A DNA stretch of 64,000 nucleotides from contig CALNHX010002709.1 of the NCBI GenBank assembly GCA_940337035.1, positions 1 to 64,000 on the forward strand, written 5' to 3'. This DNA comes from Agriotes lineatus. Lineage: Eukaryota; Arthropoda; Insecta; Coleoptera; Elateridae. The notes below the pieces were generated by a model that ran no database searches, was not told the origin of the DNA, and saw nothing but the letters and a program-made list of their open reading frames with translations. A program made the position numbers and the translations under genes. Below, piece after piece: positions 1 through 11,304 of the stretch (its first letter is position 1; each line of letters begins with the position of its first letter).

Positions 1-1700
1 CCTCCAGATGCAAGCCACAAGATGTCACTTGTCAAGCCTATCAAATCAGAACTCTTTGTCGAATCAGAACTCTTCCGAATTAAAAATCTTCAATTCACCC
101 CACAAATACGCTCACTCTGCCAATGATGTCGATGTAAACCACTTCCTTTGAAAACCATTCCTTATTATCCAATTCAGTTGATGCAATGTAATTATACAAT
201 AAACTCAGTTTAGCACTCCCTTCCTTTTATTTGCTTTTATAGATTATAATTGTATTACTTTGGTATTTTCTCCACGTTCTTATCTTCATTCGTATAGTCT
301 GCACATCTTCTATCCTTTTAACATTTTACTTTTTATTTTTTTTACCACGCCAATTTTATTTCACATTATAACCCCTTTATATATCAAATAGCTTTTAAAA
401 ACTTTTATAAAGGGGTTTATATTTATAATTTCTAACGTTACAAATTGTATTGCATCATTTTTGTTATCAAAATCTTTCTATTCTTATCAATAAAAAATCT
501 CCTTAGTGATCTAGCTTATATTATTTTACAGTCCAACACACTATTCAAGCTTTATTATATGACTAATACCCACTATATTAAATAGTATATTTCGAAAAAG
601 TATTTGCCATTAACTTCCCTTTTCATTTCAGATATTAAATTATGTTAAAATCCTACTGTTTCTTAATTAGCTTCATTTAATTAAATTTTAAACTTTATTT
701 CCTTTCTTTTCCAAATACATCTTAATAATTTTAATATCCATTTCAGATCTAAATTCATCTTTGTAATTTTTAATACTGTATTCTTTTAATCTTATTAATC
801 TGATTTTTAAATCCCTGTACCAATACCATAATAATATGTATTGCTCCTATATTGCTAGCGCCCTGAAGAGGTCACAGCGTAAGTGAGACAGACAACCATC
901 TCTTTCTACGAACTTGGTGCAATGCGCACAAGCGTCGTCCGTGAACACGTGAACGAAGCTGTGCAGTTCGAATTCTCGAGCATGCGCACGAGAAGCGTAG
1001 TTCTCAGCAAGAGACGGACGTACTATATGTCGGCGCCGTAATGTTTTCGCTCGTTCCCAGACACCACTAGCAACATATGATCTCAAATTAAGGCAAACTT
1101 CAATTTGATTATGGCATGCTGCGAACAGTGATTTTGAAAGGTATAGATACAAATACAGCATTAACATTTTACATATGTTTATGTGCCAAGATGTGTAACA
1201 TCCATTTTTCGTACTATCTTCTTCTGTAATGCAGCATATGAATATGCTCTATCCTTTTCGCAATTGCGAGCACAGCACACCCTAGATAAATAACACACCA
1301 CGCTTCTTTTTGTTTTTAAAAAACGTATGTTTTTCATTACTACAATTTTTTATGAATGACACGTAAACGTCAAACTAACTCATTTTTGTGGAACAAAAAA
1401 CGGTACGCATTTTAAGTTTGTTACATGAAGTTGCTATATTGCAGGGAAGTACATTCGTCAAGTTCCTAGAAAAAACATTTAAATTGCACAGAACTCTTGT
1501 AAATTATAGTCAAGGTGCTGAAGTGTATCGTGTGTGAGCATCGCCTACCTTGATTATAAAGCTACGCTTCGGAATTTTTATTAATGAATGCAGGCGAGCC
1601 GTATGACAAAGCAACCTTTAATTGAAAATTTCTATAAAAACCAACAGAAAAACTTGAGAGACCCAATAGAAACTTTCTAGAATGCGTAAGGTGTGCCGAT
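1..1700. other. AT-rich stretch without a recognisable gene
   Basis: I see no credible coding region here. The sequence is strongly AT-rich except for about 860-1130, which is richer in CpG and carries a 106-codon open frame on the minus strand with no recognisable domain. That patch may be a small repeat, but I could not pair its ends. Confidence 0.6.
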
Positions 1701-1727
1701 TACTTTGAAAATATTTGAAAATATAAG

Positions 1728-2075
1728 ATGCAAGTCACCAATCGCTCTGCAACTTTAATAGATCATATTATAACAAATGACTGTAACTTAGTTGAAACCC
1801 CACAAGTATTTTCTGCAATCACCGACCATGAAATTATTAGTGCGTATATGACCCTGTCCAGCAACCAATCGTCAACAGCGGAATTGCCATTTTATCGTAA
1901 TTTAAATCGAGAAAATGTAAATAAAACTATTGAAGCCTTAGTTGGACAAGATAGGAATTATACCTCCACAGATGTCAATGTAATTTATAGTGACTTTATA
2001 AAAATCATACAGGAAGTACTGGATAGGTACGCTCCACTTCAGGAAAGACATATTAAGCAACAAAAATACCCTTAG
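1728..2075 (+). pseudogene. LINE endonuclease, C-terminal remnant
   Basis: This 115-codon frame matches the end of the apurinic-endonuclease-like domain of Jockey-type ORF2. It contains a TLIDHIITND block followed by an ITDHEIISAY block, the equivalents of the conserved DH-containing catalytic segment. The rest of the endonuclease is absent upstream. A stop at 2073-2075 separates it from the reverse transcriptase frame. In an intact element this domain nicks target DNA to prime reverse transcription; here it is a dead fragment. Confidence 0.75.
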
Positions 2076-2346
2076 ATAACGCACGAAGTAAAAAAGCACA
2101 AGTTAGAGATACGGCATACAAGAAGTTCAATATTACAAGAGCAGAAAACTACTGGAATGACTAGAAAAGACATAGGAATAAGGTAATTTCTGTTTTAAAA
2201 AATGAAAAGGCAATACTTCAACAAAAATATTGATGAATGTAAGGGAAATGGAAAGAAGGTGTGGTCTACATTAAAGACGTTAGTGGGCAGACAAGATAGG
2301 ACTGTCAGATTTTACAAACCTTGACTTTGGCCAATATTCTAATAGT

Positions 2347-3582
2347 GTGGAAAAAAATATAAACGACTTTTATGCTGCCAGTCTACAAGAAATTTCTGAC
2401 AGTATAGAACCTAAACCATGGATATCCGGTATTAGTAATGTGCAGTGTAGTTTACCAAATTTCCAAACATTAACGTTGTCTCAGCTTAGAAAAGTGGTGT
2501 ATGGTCTAAGAAATAAAAGCACTAGTGATGGTACTCTTACCATAACATTTCTTAAAGACTTTTGTGTCATAGGGTTTCCACTTGTATATCTAGTAAATAC
2601 CTCCATAAAAGCAGGAAAAATTCCAGATGAATTAAAAAGAAGCGTCATAGTTCCCATACCAAAGGTTTCTAAACCATGTGCAATGAGTGATCTAATCCCT
2701 ATAAACTTGTTACCTGTAGTGGACAAAATACTAGAAACTGTTGTGTGTAAGCAATTAAAAGGCTATTTTGAAAATAATGGGTTACTATACGATGGCCAAT
2801 CAGGATTCAGGAGCCAACACTCGTGTGAGTCATCCCTACAATATGTGTGCGCAAACTGGAGGAGAGACATGAGTGAGTCAAAAGTAACCTTAGGTGTATT
2901 TGTAGATTTAAAGCGTGCTTTTGAGACTATTGACATGAATGTACTTGTTCAGAAGCTTGTATTATATGGCTTGAGTGGTAGTGATTTAGATTGGATAAAA
3001 GATTTTTTGACACATAGAAACCATTGTACTAAAGTACTAAATAAAGTATCATCCCCAAGAGAAAGTGTGTGGGGTGTCCCACAAGGAAGCGTGTTAGGGC
3101 CTCTTTTAGTTTTTGCTTATGCGAATGACATTCAGAACTGTCTAAGAAACTCATTCGTGAATTTATTTGCCGATGACACTTTAATATCGGTTTCTGGTAC
3201 AGACTTTCAACTAATAACCAAGATTTTAAACGAGGAACTTCAAATATTATACGGATGGCTATGGCAAAATAAACTAAAGTTAAATAGCTCTAAAACAAAA
3301 TGTATGGTTATTGGTTCCAAGATAATGTGTCAAAAATATTGTGCTCTGGGATATAAAGTGAACATAAATGGAGATGATATTAATTTTGTTTCTAGCATTA
3401 AGTATTTGGGAGTTATGTTAGACCCGCAATTAACTTTTAGTAATCATGTTGATTATATGTGTAAGAAAATTGGTAAAAAAATTGGATTTTATTATCGTGT
3501 CTCGAAATGTCTGTCTCAGTGGGCAAAAATTATAGTGTATAATATAGGTCAATGTATTGAACGGGCAAATCATACCTTGTAA
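2347..3582 (+). pseudogene. LINE reverse transcriptase (Jockey/CR1-like), broken
   Basis: The 411-codon frame shows the ordered motifs of a non-LTR reverse transcriptase: VPIPK, a degraded NLLPVVDKILE block, GFRSQHS, FVDLKRAFETID, GVPQGSVLGPLL and the catalytic FADD (about residues 274-277). The frame ends in an unrelated tail after IIVYN. The next recognisable element sequence (about 3600-3735) is in another frame, so part of the thumb/C-terminus is deleted. In a live element it would copy LINE RNA at the nicked target. The catalytic aspartates survive, but the flanking breaks make it inactive. Confidence 0.85.
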
Positions 3583-3927
3583 CTCGCGAAAACGTTCAGG
3601 ATCACAATTTAAGATCAAATCATCATTTTAATATACCTAGGAGAACAACAGATCTGCAAAAATCATTGTGTTATAATGGGATTCGCTCGTACAACTCTCT
3701 ACCCGAATGGGTAAAAAAATGCGAAAATTTTTAGCAAGAATCTTAATGTTTACTTAAGAAACTGAACTATTTTTCAATAATATTAGCATTCTTTATGTAA
3801 TTAGTTTAAGCTAGCCAAGTGCTAAATAAGAGTATATTATATAACAAGGGACAAAAGTGCATCATTTGATCCTGCGAGTGAAGATGAGATGAGTAACTAA
3901 GGTAATGTTGTAAATAATGTCATTTTA

Positions 3928-3988
3928 AAGGACCAAAGTGCCACTTTTAGTCCCTCAGGGATTAAAAGTGGCACTTTAGTCCTTCAAA
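3928..3988. repeat. Imperfect palindrome (hairpin)
   Basis: The left arm reads AGTGCCACTTTTAGTCCCT and pairs with AGGGATTAAAAGTGGCACT with few mismatches across a tiny loop. A (TTTA)n run follows at 4034-4052. It is probably the core of a small MITE that spans roughly 3850-4030; the outer ends were not resolved. Confidence 0.65.
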
Positions 3989-4072
3989 AGGACGCCTAAA
4001 GTAGGTCGTTTAGTACGGGAAGTGCAAAAATGTTTTATTTATTTATTTATTTACAGTAGGTATGTCTTGGCT

Positions 4073-5133
4073 TTGACAGTATATTAAGAAAAGCTGTTTG
4101 GAGAAGTTTAAAAAAGAGAGGAATAAATGACAAACTGATAAAATGTATAAGAAGCTTATATGAAAACACAAGAAATTACGTAAGAACGGGAAACATGCAG
4201 TCGGAAGAGTTCATAACCAAGGAAGGACTTAGACAAGGAGGAGTCCTCAGTCCCGCACTGTTCAATCTAGTAATGGATGATGTTTTAAAGGAGATAAAAG
4301 ATAAAGTAAAGAAATTAAAAGTAGGATACAGGAACATGGAAGTAGTAGAAATAGCTGAAAGTGTATTTGCGGACGATTTAATTATATACGCAAAGAATGA
4401 GAAAGATTTACAGTACAACCTACAGCTATGGCACAAGGCTCTGCGTAATAAAAACTTGGAAATAAATACTGAGAAAACTAAGGTGATGGTGATAGGGAAA
4501 GAGGACACAAACATAGTTATAAAACTAAACGGTATAGAGATAGAACAAGTACAATCATTTAAATATCTAGGAGTGAAAATACAAAAGAATGGAAGAATAG
4601 ATGCGGAATTAAACGATAGACTAGAAAGTGCAGCAAAACTTTACCATGCATTAAATAATTCGTTCATTCGAAAAAAAGAAATATCAAAAAAGACGAAGAT
4701 CACGGTGTTCAAATCCATTTTCAAACCTATACTGAGATACGGTAGCGAAAGCTGGGTATTGACAAAGCAAAAGCAAAGTAAAATACAGGCTATAGAAATG
4801 AAATTCCTAAGAGCCATACAGGGGGTTACGAGAAGAGACCATATCAGAAATGAAAGAATAAGAGAAGAATTAAAAGTTGAACCAATCATGAAAGACATAA
4901 AACGACAGCAGTTGCGATGGTTTGGGCATGTGGTGCGAATGGGGGAAGAAAGAACAACGAAAAGAATATGGGAGGCAAGAACACAACAGAAAAGAGGAAG
5001 AGGAAGACCAAGAAAAACATGGAACAAAGAAATAGAGGAGAACCTAAGAGAAGAGGGACTGTCATGGAGCGAAGGGAAAAGAGAGGCACGGAATAAAAAA
5101 GAGTGGGCCAAGAGGATCCATAGAAAAACCTAA
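4073..5133 (+). pseudogene. RTE-like reverse transcriptase, N-terminally truncated
   Basis: The frame is open from the insertion boundary; the first Met is at 4195, but homology starts at about 4075 with an FDS...AVWRSL block. It contains LRQGGVLSPALF, the catalytic FADDLIIYA motif (about residue 58 from that Met), KYLGVKIQ, and the C-terminal YGSESW and LRWFGHVVRM blocks typical of this LINE lineage. The tail is basic (RGRGRPRKTW). No stop interrupts it. It lacks the endonuclease and finger parts, so it is a dead-on-arrival copy and not a gene. Confidence 0.88.
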
Positions 5134-5259
5134 ATAGATAATGACTTCAATGACTTGTAATAGATGTATTGTAGTGTAGTAATGTAAAATACCTGAATGT
5201 ATTGTAATACCTTAACACCTTAACGGTAGAATAAGGTTTTGATTATATATATATATATA
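4073..5259 (+). mobile_element. 5'-truncated RTE-like LINE with target-site duplication
   Basis: The insert is flanked on both sides by TATGTCTTGGCT (4061-4072 and 5260-5271), a 12-bp target-site duplication. It opens abruptly inside the reverse transcriptase frame, the usual result of incomplete reverse transcription. It ends in a short TA microsatellite (5243-5259) instead of poly(A). Its protein resembles that of the full-length element at 5630-9923, but the two are clearly different subfamilies. Confidence 0.9.
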
Positions 5260-5519
5260 TATGTCTTGGCTATGTTGGCACAATATGGGAGCTTACATTT
5301 GTATCAAGTTTCTATCTACATGCTTCAAAATCACTGGCTGCGAATGAGTTTTTTTTTAATACACGATATAATTAGCGGGAAAAAGTAATTTATTCTAAGT
5401 ATTGGTCAATGTTAATATTTGAAGTCGTAAGTCTTGACGAAATAATGGAAGGTTGTTATCGACGTAATAGTTATTTATTATACATGCGGATTAAATTAAT
5501 GTTTAATGAGCGGTGTGTT

Positions 5520-5556
5520 TAAAAGCGCGCGCGGCGAAGCCGCAAGCGCGTTAATA
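5520..5556. repeat. CpG-rich hairpin
   Basis: A GC-only patch in AT-rich sequence: GCGCGCGCGGC pairs imperfectly with GCCGCAAGCGC around a GAA loop. It resembles the CpG-rich tips of the hairpin MITEs at 13-15 kb. No gene association is visible. Confidence 0.5.
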
Positions 5557-5686
5557 CCGGGAGTTAATACATTTACCGTATCATCGTTTATTATGTCTCT
5601 ATAATTGCAAATATTTCTGTACAATTATACATACATTACATACATAATCCGGTCCTCTTCTACCTTTCGGTGTCGAGGGTGCTGTT

Positions 5687-7345
5687 TTAGGGTTGATCTT
5701 TACAAAATTGCCTCCACAGCTTCCTGTACATGGCCATCTCCTTTGCTCCCGCCCAAGTTACTCCTCTTCTTTCAAATATCTTCCCTATTTCCTTGTTCCA
5801 CGTATTTCTGGGTCTTCCTCTGCTTCTTTTGTTGTCCGTACCCATTTCCCATATTTTCTTTACAATTCTATCGTCCTTCATCCTTACAAGGTGTCCAAAC
5901 CAGCGTAATTGTGTTTTCTCTATATAGGTAAACAGTGATCTTACTTTTAAGGTTTTTCTAATGTCTTCGTTTTTGATTCTGTCCTTTCTTGTAACTCCTT
6001 CTATTCTTCTTAGGATTCGCATCTCACATGCTTGCAATTTAGATCTTTGTTTAGCTGTTAACACCCAAGACTCACACCCGTACGTTAAGGTTGGTATAAA
6101 AACGGATTTATATGTTTTAATCTTTGTATGCTTTGATACTTCTCTCTTACTAAGGAGGACTGTTTTTATTGCGTTGTACAAAGCAGCTGCACTTCCAATT
6201 CTGTTGTTTATTTCGGGTTCGATGTTTCCCGTGTTATTAATCATAGATCCTAGGTATTTAAAGTTGTTCACCTGTTTTATCAGACTGTTATCTAATCTCA
6301 CACTAAGTTCTTGTTCGTCCTTTGCTATTTTCATTACTTCTGTTTTTTTAATATTGATTCTCATTCCGGTATTTTGTATCTCTTCGCTCCATATTCGTAT
6401 GTTTGTTTGTAATGATTTTTCATTTTCAGCTAAAATTATTAGATCGTCTGCATATATAAATTCCGCCACCTTAACCGTTTCTAGCCGTCTCACTCCTACT
6501 CGAATACCCTTTATCATTTCACCGCATTTTCTTGCTATCCGATCCATGACTAAAATGAATAATAGTGCACTGATTACCCCTCCCTGTCTAAAGCCTTTTG
6601 TTGTTATGAATTCCTTTGTGCATTGGTTTTCTATTCTTACTACATTCTTTGTACTGGCATACATACTTTTTATTGCTTCTCTGAGTTGTTCGCTTACATT
6701 TCTTTCTTCCAGTTCTTCCCATATTACATTCCTCTGCACGCTGTCATAAGCTTTTTCCATGTCGATGAAACAAGCATAGAGATGTCCGTTGTGGTTTAGT
6801 TTCTTTTCGCTTAATTGCCTCATGCTGAAAATAAGATCTTGCGTACTTCGTCCAGCTCTAAAACCGCATTGGTTGTCATTAATAGCATCTTCCACCTCTT
6901 CTCGTAATCTTTTTTCCAAAATTTTCTCATATATTTTACTTGGCACACTCATCAAAGCAATTCCTCTATAATTATCGCATAAACTGCGATCCCCTTTTTT
7001 GTGTATGGGTACTATTATTGCAGTGCTCCAATCTTGTGGTATTTTCTTTGATTGCCATATTTTTACTATTAATTTATGTATGATCTCATGTCCTCTGTTT
7101 CCCATGTGTTTCACCATTTCTGCATTTATCCCATCTTTTCCTGCTGCCTTCCCAGTCTTTAAATTCTTTATTGCGTCCTTTACTTCATCTATTGTTATGT
7201 CCTGGCTTTCTGCCGTACTCTCATTATTTGCTGTAGTATTTACGTTTGTTGGCGTTTTTATATTTTTTTGTTCTATTGTTGCGTCTAGTAGGTTTAGAAA
7301 ATATTCGAACCATCTGTTTAATCTTTCTTCTCCAGTAGTTAACAT
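5687..7345 (-). pseudogene. LINE ORF2, reverse transcriptase half
   Basis: The 552-codon frame starts MLTTGEERLNRWFEYFLN and shows AAGKDGI, IIVPIHKKGD, the NYRGIALMS block, GFRAGRSTQDLIF, CFIDMEKAYDSV, FRQGGVISALLF and catalytic YADDLIILAE (about residue 290). YGCESWVL and LRWFGHLVRM blocks lie near the C-terminus. Frame and motifs are uninterrupted to the stop at 5687. It is the downstream half of the endonuclease ORF at 7363-8631. Several plus-strand open frames over this region are only its shadow. Confidence 0.9.
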
Positions 7346-7362
7346 TTGTCCGGTATTGTCCC

Positions 7363-8631
7363 TTATTCCTTTTCTTGGATCTTTTTTTTTTGCTTGCGTA
7401 ATCCCTTTACGACTTTAAAAAGCATTTTTGCGTTTCCTTTTCCGTCTTCCTCCATTTTTCTTCCAAACTGTTCCCATGCTGCTCTTTTGGCTGTTGCCAC
7501 TATTTCTTTCACTAGTTTTCTTTGTGCTTTGTATTCAGTATAGCTGTTGTCACTTTTTTTACTTAAATAGTTTTTCCACAAATTTTTTTTCTTTTTTACC
7601 TCTCTCTTTATGTTTTCATCCCACCAGGATGTTTGCTTGATTTTCTTTTCACAATTTGATGTTCCACATACTTCTGTAGCACTTTGTATTATTATTTCTT
7701 TAATTTTATTCCACATTTCCTCTACTTGCGCTATTTCAAGAAAATGCGAGATCTTGTTTATTTCTTCTTCTATTCGTTTCCTGTAGTTAACTCGTGTTTC
7801 TTCTTTTTGTAAGTTGTAGGTTTTTATACTATGATGTTTCGTTCCTTTGTCTTTCATTTGTCGCTTTACTTTTTCTTTTCCGAGCAGCTTAGCGACTACC
7901 AAATAGTGATCGCTTCCTATTTCAGCCCCCCTTTTAACCCTTACATCTTGGACAATACTTCTATATTCCTTTCCTACCAAAACAAAGTCTATTATTGATT
8001 TTTCACCTCGACTTTTAAGTACCCTTGTGTATCGGTGTATATCCTTGTGCTGAAATAATGTGTTAGTAACCACTAAGTCATTTTGTACGCAAAAATCTAT
8101 CAATCTTTGCCCATTGTTATTTTTGTAATTCTCACCGAACCTTCCTATCGTGTTACCGGCATCTTCCGTGTTATTCCTAGTCCTTCCATTGATGTCACCC
8201 ACTATAATTAGCTTTCCTTTGCTATTATCGGTTGCGTCCTGAAGGTCCTCCCAGAATATATCTTTATTTGCTTTTGTTTCATCTTCTGAAGGGCCGTAGG
8301 TAATTATTATTGTATATATTTCTTTGTCGTCTCCTTCTATTTCAATTCGCATTATTCTTTCGTTAATAAAGTCTACTTCTCTTATTTTGTCAACATCTTT
8401 GTTTCGGATCATGCATGCTACTCCCGCCTTTGCTCGTTCATTATGTGGCACACCACTATAGTACATTTGGTTTCCTTCAATTTCTACATTTCCGTTTCCT
8501 TTCTTTTTTGTTTCTGTAATTGCTAAAATTCTAGTATTTATTTTCTGGAACTCTTTTGCGAGTTCAATTTCCTTGCCGTTCACTGATTGTACATTCCATA
8601 ATCCTATTTTCCATTGCCATTTTCGTTGCAT
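7363..8631 (-). pseudogene. LINE ORF2, endonuclease half (frameshifted)
   Basis: The 422-codon frame begins WKIGLWNVQSVNGKE and carries an apurinic-endonuclease fold: ITETKKKG, GDINGRT (about residues 147-153), SIIDFVLV and the catalytic SDHYLVVA (about 240). A long basic helical linker follows. The frame runs out just after a run of ten A residues (minus strand; T10 at 7382-7391), where the reverse transcriptase continues in another frame. A length change in this run would account for the break. It may be a real inactivating mutation or an assembly or polymerase error. Confidence 0.88.
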
Positions 8632-8708
8632 GTTTGCATCTTTTAAAGCCTGGTCAATTTCTTTTGGTGCAGGTGGTGGGCTTATTCCACTTGCCCCACA
8701 GCCCGTAT

Positions 8709-9461
8709 TTATATTTTTTGGGGCATTGGCTGGTTTTTTGGCTCATTGGCCAATTTTTCCAGCCTATCATTCCATAACCATGTTTCACCATTTATTATCA
8801 ATTTATTGTAATAAACTTGCACTTGTTTGCCTTCAGTTCTTTGCTTCTTTGCTATGTCTCTTATGTGTTTCTGTATTCTACTTTCCTTTTGTGTCAAATC
8901 ATTATCTATAAATATTCTTGATCCTTTAAACTTATTCTTATTTCTCATTACGTCTACTTTATCTTCCCATTCCTTAAACTTTGCTACCACAAAAGACTCT
9001 TTATTTTGTGGTTTTATGACATATGCTGATTCGATCTCCGCAGTTTTTCCTAGATTTACCTCTATAAATTCTTTTACTGCAGCTTTGGGGTCATTTTCGC
9101 GTATTTGGACTCCTTTTATGGTTATATTATTTATTTTTTCTTTGCGTTCTATATTCTCCATTTTTCTTTCTAAGTTTACTAACTTTTCTTTTAACTCTTT
9201 ATTTTCGTTCTTTAGTTGTTTCATTTCTTCTTGATAATTTTGTTGTTCCTGTTTAATGTCTTTAACATCACTCATTATTTGCTCCATCATTCCTATAATT
9301 TTATTAAATTTTTCCTCATTTTCGATTTCTATTTCAATTTTTCCTTTTGTCTTTATCGGCGCCCTGTTAGTTTTTTTTGACCTCTGAGAGAATTCTGGTG
9401 TTATTTGTTTTCGTTTCCCTCCTGTCCCTTCCGAGGTCGAATCTTCAGTTTCTGATGGCAT
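8709..9461 (-). CDS. LINE ORF1: coiled-coil RNA-binding protein
   Basis: This 250-residue frame is intact. Residues 1-40 are polar and basic. About 45-115 form a strong heptad-type coiled coil rich in E, K, Q and N. About 120-235 resemble the RRM-like plus C-terminal domain of L1-type ORF1 proteins (blocks ITIKGV, FVVAKF, RIFIDNDLT). In that family ORF1 trimerises and coats LINE RNA as a chaperone in a cytoplasmic RNP. It stands directly upstream of ORF2 with a 77-bp gap. It is a transposon gene, not a host gene. Confidence 0.85.
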   Translation of the reverse strand: MPSETEDSTSEGTGGKRKQITPEFSQRSKKTNRAPIKTKGKIEIEIENEEKFNKIIGMMEQIMSDVKDIKQEQQNYQEEMKQLKNENKELKEKLVNLERKMENIERKEKINNITIKGVQIRENDPKAAVKEFIEVNLGKTAEIESAYVIKPQNKESFVVAKFKEWEDKVDVMRNKNKFKGSRIFIDNDLTQKESRIQKHIRDIAKKQRTEGKQVQVYYNKLIINGETWLWNDRLEKLANEPKNQPMPQKI

Positions 9462-10005
9462 TTTCTGTTATTTCAATTATCTATATATATTAACAAAATT
9501 TGGTGCAATAGTCGCTGTTTCGGAGAAAATATTTTCCGCGCGCGACGATCTCCGCCTTTGTTTCTCAACTTTAAATATAAACACAGCGCGGGACGTACCT
9601 GCACCGCTCGTGCGCTGAAATTATTCACTGCTGCGCTCACGTTTCTGCTGATTCCGTCGTGCCGATGCGCATTTGTTTACCCCGAAATCCAAGTATGCGA
9701 TTTTCGCCTTAACCTAAAAGTTGTTTGCTAAACACTACACTGTTTTATACGAAAACTTTAAGTTGCTTTAGTTTGTTCACCATTTCAGATCAACCCTGCA
9801 CTTTTAAATTATCACTTTATTCACTATTTCACGTTTTAAGCAGTATTTAGAATCGCGTATTCTCGATTTTAAACTGCACTGTGGAACGGAGCCGGCATGC
9901 CGGTAATCACGTCGCCACTTTAACTGTACAATTATATGGGTCATAATATAATAGAAATCCCATAACACGTTAGTTACACATAATACATTAGTTACAGCCA
10001 GATAT

Positions 10006-10362
10006 GCCGGGCTCCATAGCTCAGTGGTAAGCATTCTGGCTACTGATCTAAGGGTCGAGAGTTCGATCCCCGATCCCGGTGAGGATTTTAAAAAATAGAA
10101 AAAATGCGGATGAAAACCTCTACAGAATGCCATCATTCGGAAGTGATGTAAAGCCGTGGGTCCCATGTTACTACGATGTGTAGCATGTAAAAGATCCCTT
10201 GATAAGGTTGGAACTCCTTAGTCTCGGCAAAATTCTAAGTAGGACTAAGGTACCTGGTACTCTGCATGCCTAGACCTTGTTCATGGGGTTGGAAAAAAAG
10301 GCCTATGAAGGCCTACGCTAGACTCGCTAGAGTCTCCCCAAAAATACTACACACACACACAC
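10006..10362 (+). mobile_element. tRNA-derived SINE with 13-bp target-site duplication
   Basis: A tRNA-like head (10008-10080) carries a polymerase III A box TAGCTCAGTGG (10017-10027) and B box AGTTCGATCCC (10060-10070). A 250-bp unrelated body follows, with a GGGTCCCATG...AAAGATCCC block, ending in a (CA)n tail (10350-10362). TACAGCCAGATAT flanks it at 9993-10005 and 10363-10375, which proves retroposition. It would be transcribed by Pol III and mobilised by a LINE in trans; the partner cannot be told from the sequence. Confidence 0.9.
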
Positions 10363-10371
10363 TACAGCCAG

Positions 10372-11258
10372 ATATACAGGGTGGTCCACTTTTTTGTAGC
10401 AGGACTTTAATAGTAGACAAAAAATCTTATTTCAAGGCGAAAATTTCATTTGAACATAGGTCCTGAAACTCTTCGTTTTAAAGATACAGGGCGTTAAAAT
10501 TTTCGAAAAAATATCATTTTTTCTATACAGTATCCCAACCAGCTGAGATAATTTAACTAAATTTGGTGTGCAACTTTAGCCTAAATGCTACTACATTCCA
10601 TGACAATATCAAGGTCCTCGATCGACCAGTGGCGGAGATGTGGGGTTTCGCGACCAATAAATTTAAGAATTCACTAGTACGACCCTGTTGAAAATCAAAA
10701 TTGTTTCTTTTTTCAAAAAAAGCATTTAATTCTCTACAAAAAATGTTTCCTCACATTTTCCCATATTTCCAACGGTTGCTTAGCAATTTTTAATAGTTTG
10801 GTCAAATTCATGTTTTTTATTCAAAATAAACTCGACTAGTTTTAGGGTAGAATATTCTAATTACATAAGTTTAATTAAATAAATGTTTCCCATATTTGAA
10901 AACCTGTTTTCAATGTTCAGTAATAAGTAATAAGAAGTGTAACTTATTTAATTAGAATATTGTACCCCAAAACTAGTCGAGTTTATTTTGAATAAAAAAA
11001 TATGAATTTGACCAAACTAAATGCTAAGCAACCGTGGGAGATATGGAGAAATGTGAAGAGACATTTTTTGTAGAGAATTATCTCAGCTGGTTGGGATACT
11101 GTATAGAAAAAATTATATTTTTTCGAAAATTTGAACGCCCTGTATCTTTAAAACGAAGAGTTTGAGGGCCTATGTTCATATGAAATTTTCGCCTTGAAAT
11201 AAGTTTTTCTGTCTACTATTAAAGTCCTGCTATAAAAAAGTGGACCACCCTGTATATA
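10372..11258. mobile_element. Foldback element with nested long inverted repeats, mariner-like ends
   Basis: The termini are ATATACAGGGTGGTCCAC and its complement, with TA at the borders as in Tc1/mariner elements. The outer arms (10372-10553 and 11076-11256) pair over about 180 bp. A second pair of arms (about 10728-10886 and 10943-11077) lies inside. A 170-bp unpaired piece separates the two arms on the left only. There is no open frame, so it is non-autonomous. The SINE at 10006-10362 lies immediately to its left. Confidence 0.85.
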
Positions 11259-11304
11259 TTGTAATAATTTATTAGAACTGATAACATATTAACATAGTAT
11301 AAAA

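Larger units (their letters stand above)
1700..3780 (+). mobile_element. Degenerate Jockey/CR1-like non-LTR retrotransposon
   Basis: This is a LINE fragment in the plus orientation. It starts inside the endonuclease domain, so it is 5'-truncated. It carries the endonuclease end (1728-2075), a reverse transcriptase frame (2347-3582) and a short remnant of the C-terminal tail (about 3600-3735, frame shifted). Stops and frameshifts separate the parts, and a piece is missing between the palm/thumb region and the tail. It cannot encode a functional enzyme. The exact ends and a target-site duplication were not found. Confidence 0.85.
5630..9923 (-). mobile_element. Full-length RTE-like LINE with 13-bp target-site duplication
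   Basis: Perfect 13-bp duplications CTGTACAATTATA flank the element (5617-5629 and 9924-9936), which fixes its length at 4,294 bp. It reads on the minus strand: 5' UTR 9462-9923 (with a CpG-rich patch at 9530-9690), ORF1 8709-9461, ORF2 endonuclease 7363-8631, ORF2 reverse transcriptase 5687-7345, then a short TATG-like repeat tail. The only break I see in ORF2 is a frame change at a T10 run (7382-7391). The intact ORF1 and perfect duplications suggest a recent insertion. Confidence 0.92.

Noticed and set aside
847..1167. 106-codon minus-strand open frame
   Set aside because: No recognisable domain, low-complexity start, and it covers only a local GC-rich patch; no promoter or homologue in the window.
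3928..3988. Rho-independent terminator
   Set aside because: The hairpin lacks a following U tract and the sequence is eukaryotic; it is a MITE core.
5605..7640. Series of plus-strand frames of 60-262 codons
   Set aside because: They are antisense shadows of the LINE reverse transcriptase and endonuclease on the minus strand.
10008..10080. Possible tRNA gene
   Set aside because: Pol III boxes are present, but the anticodon and acceptor stems do not pair as a normal tRNA, and target-site duplications enclose it with a 280-bp tail; it is the head of a SINE.
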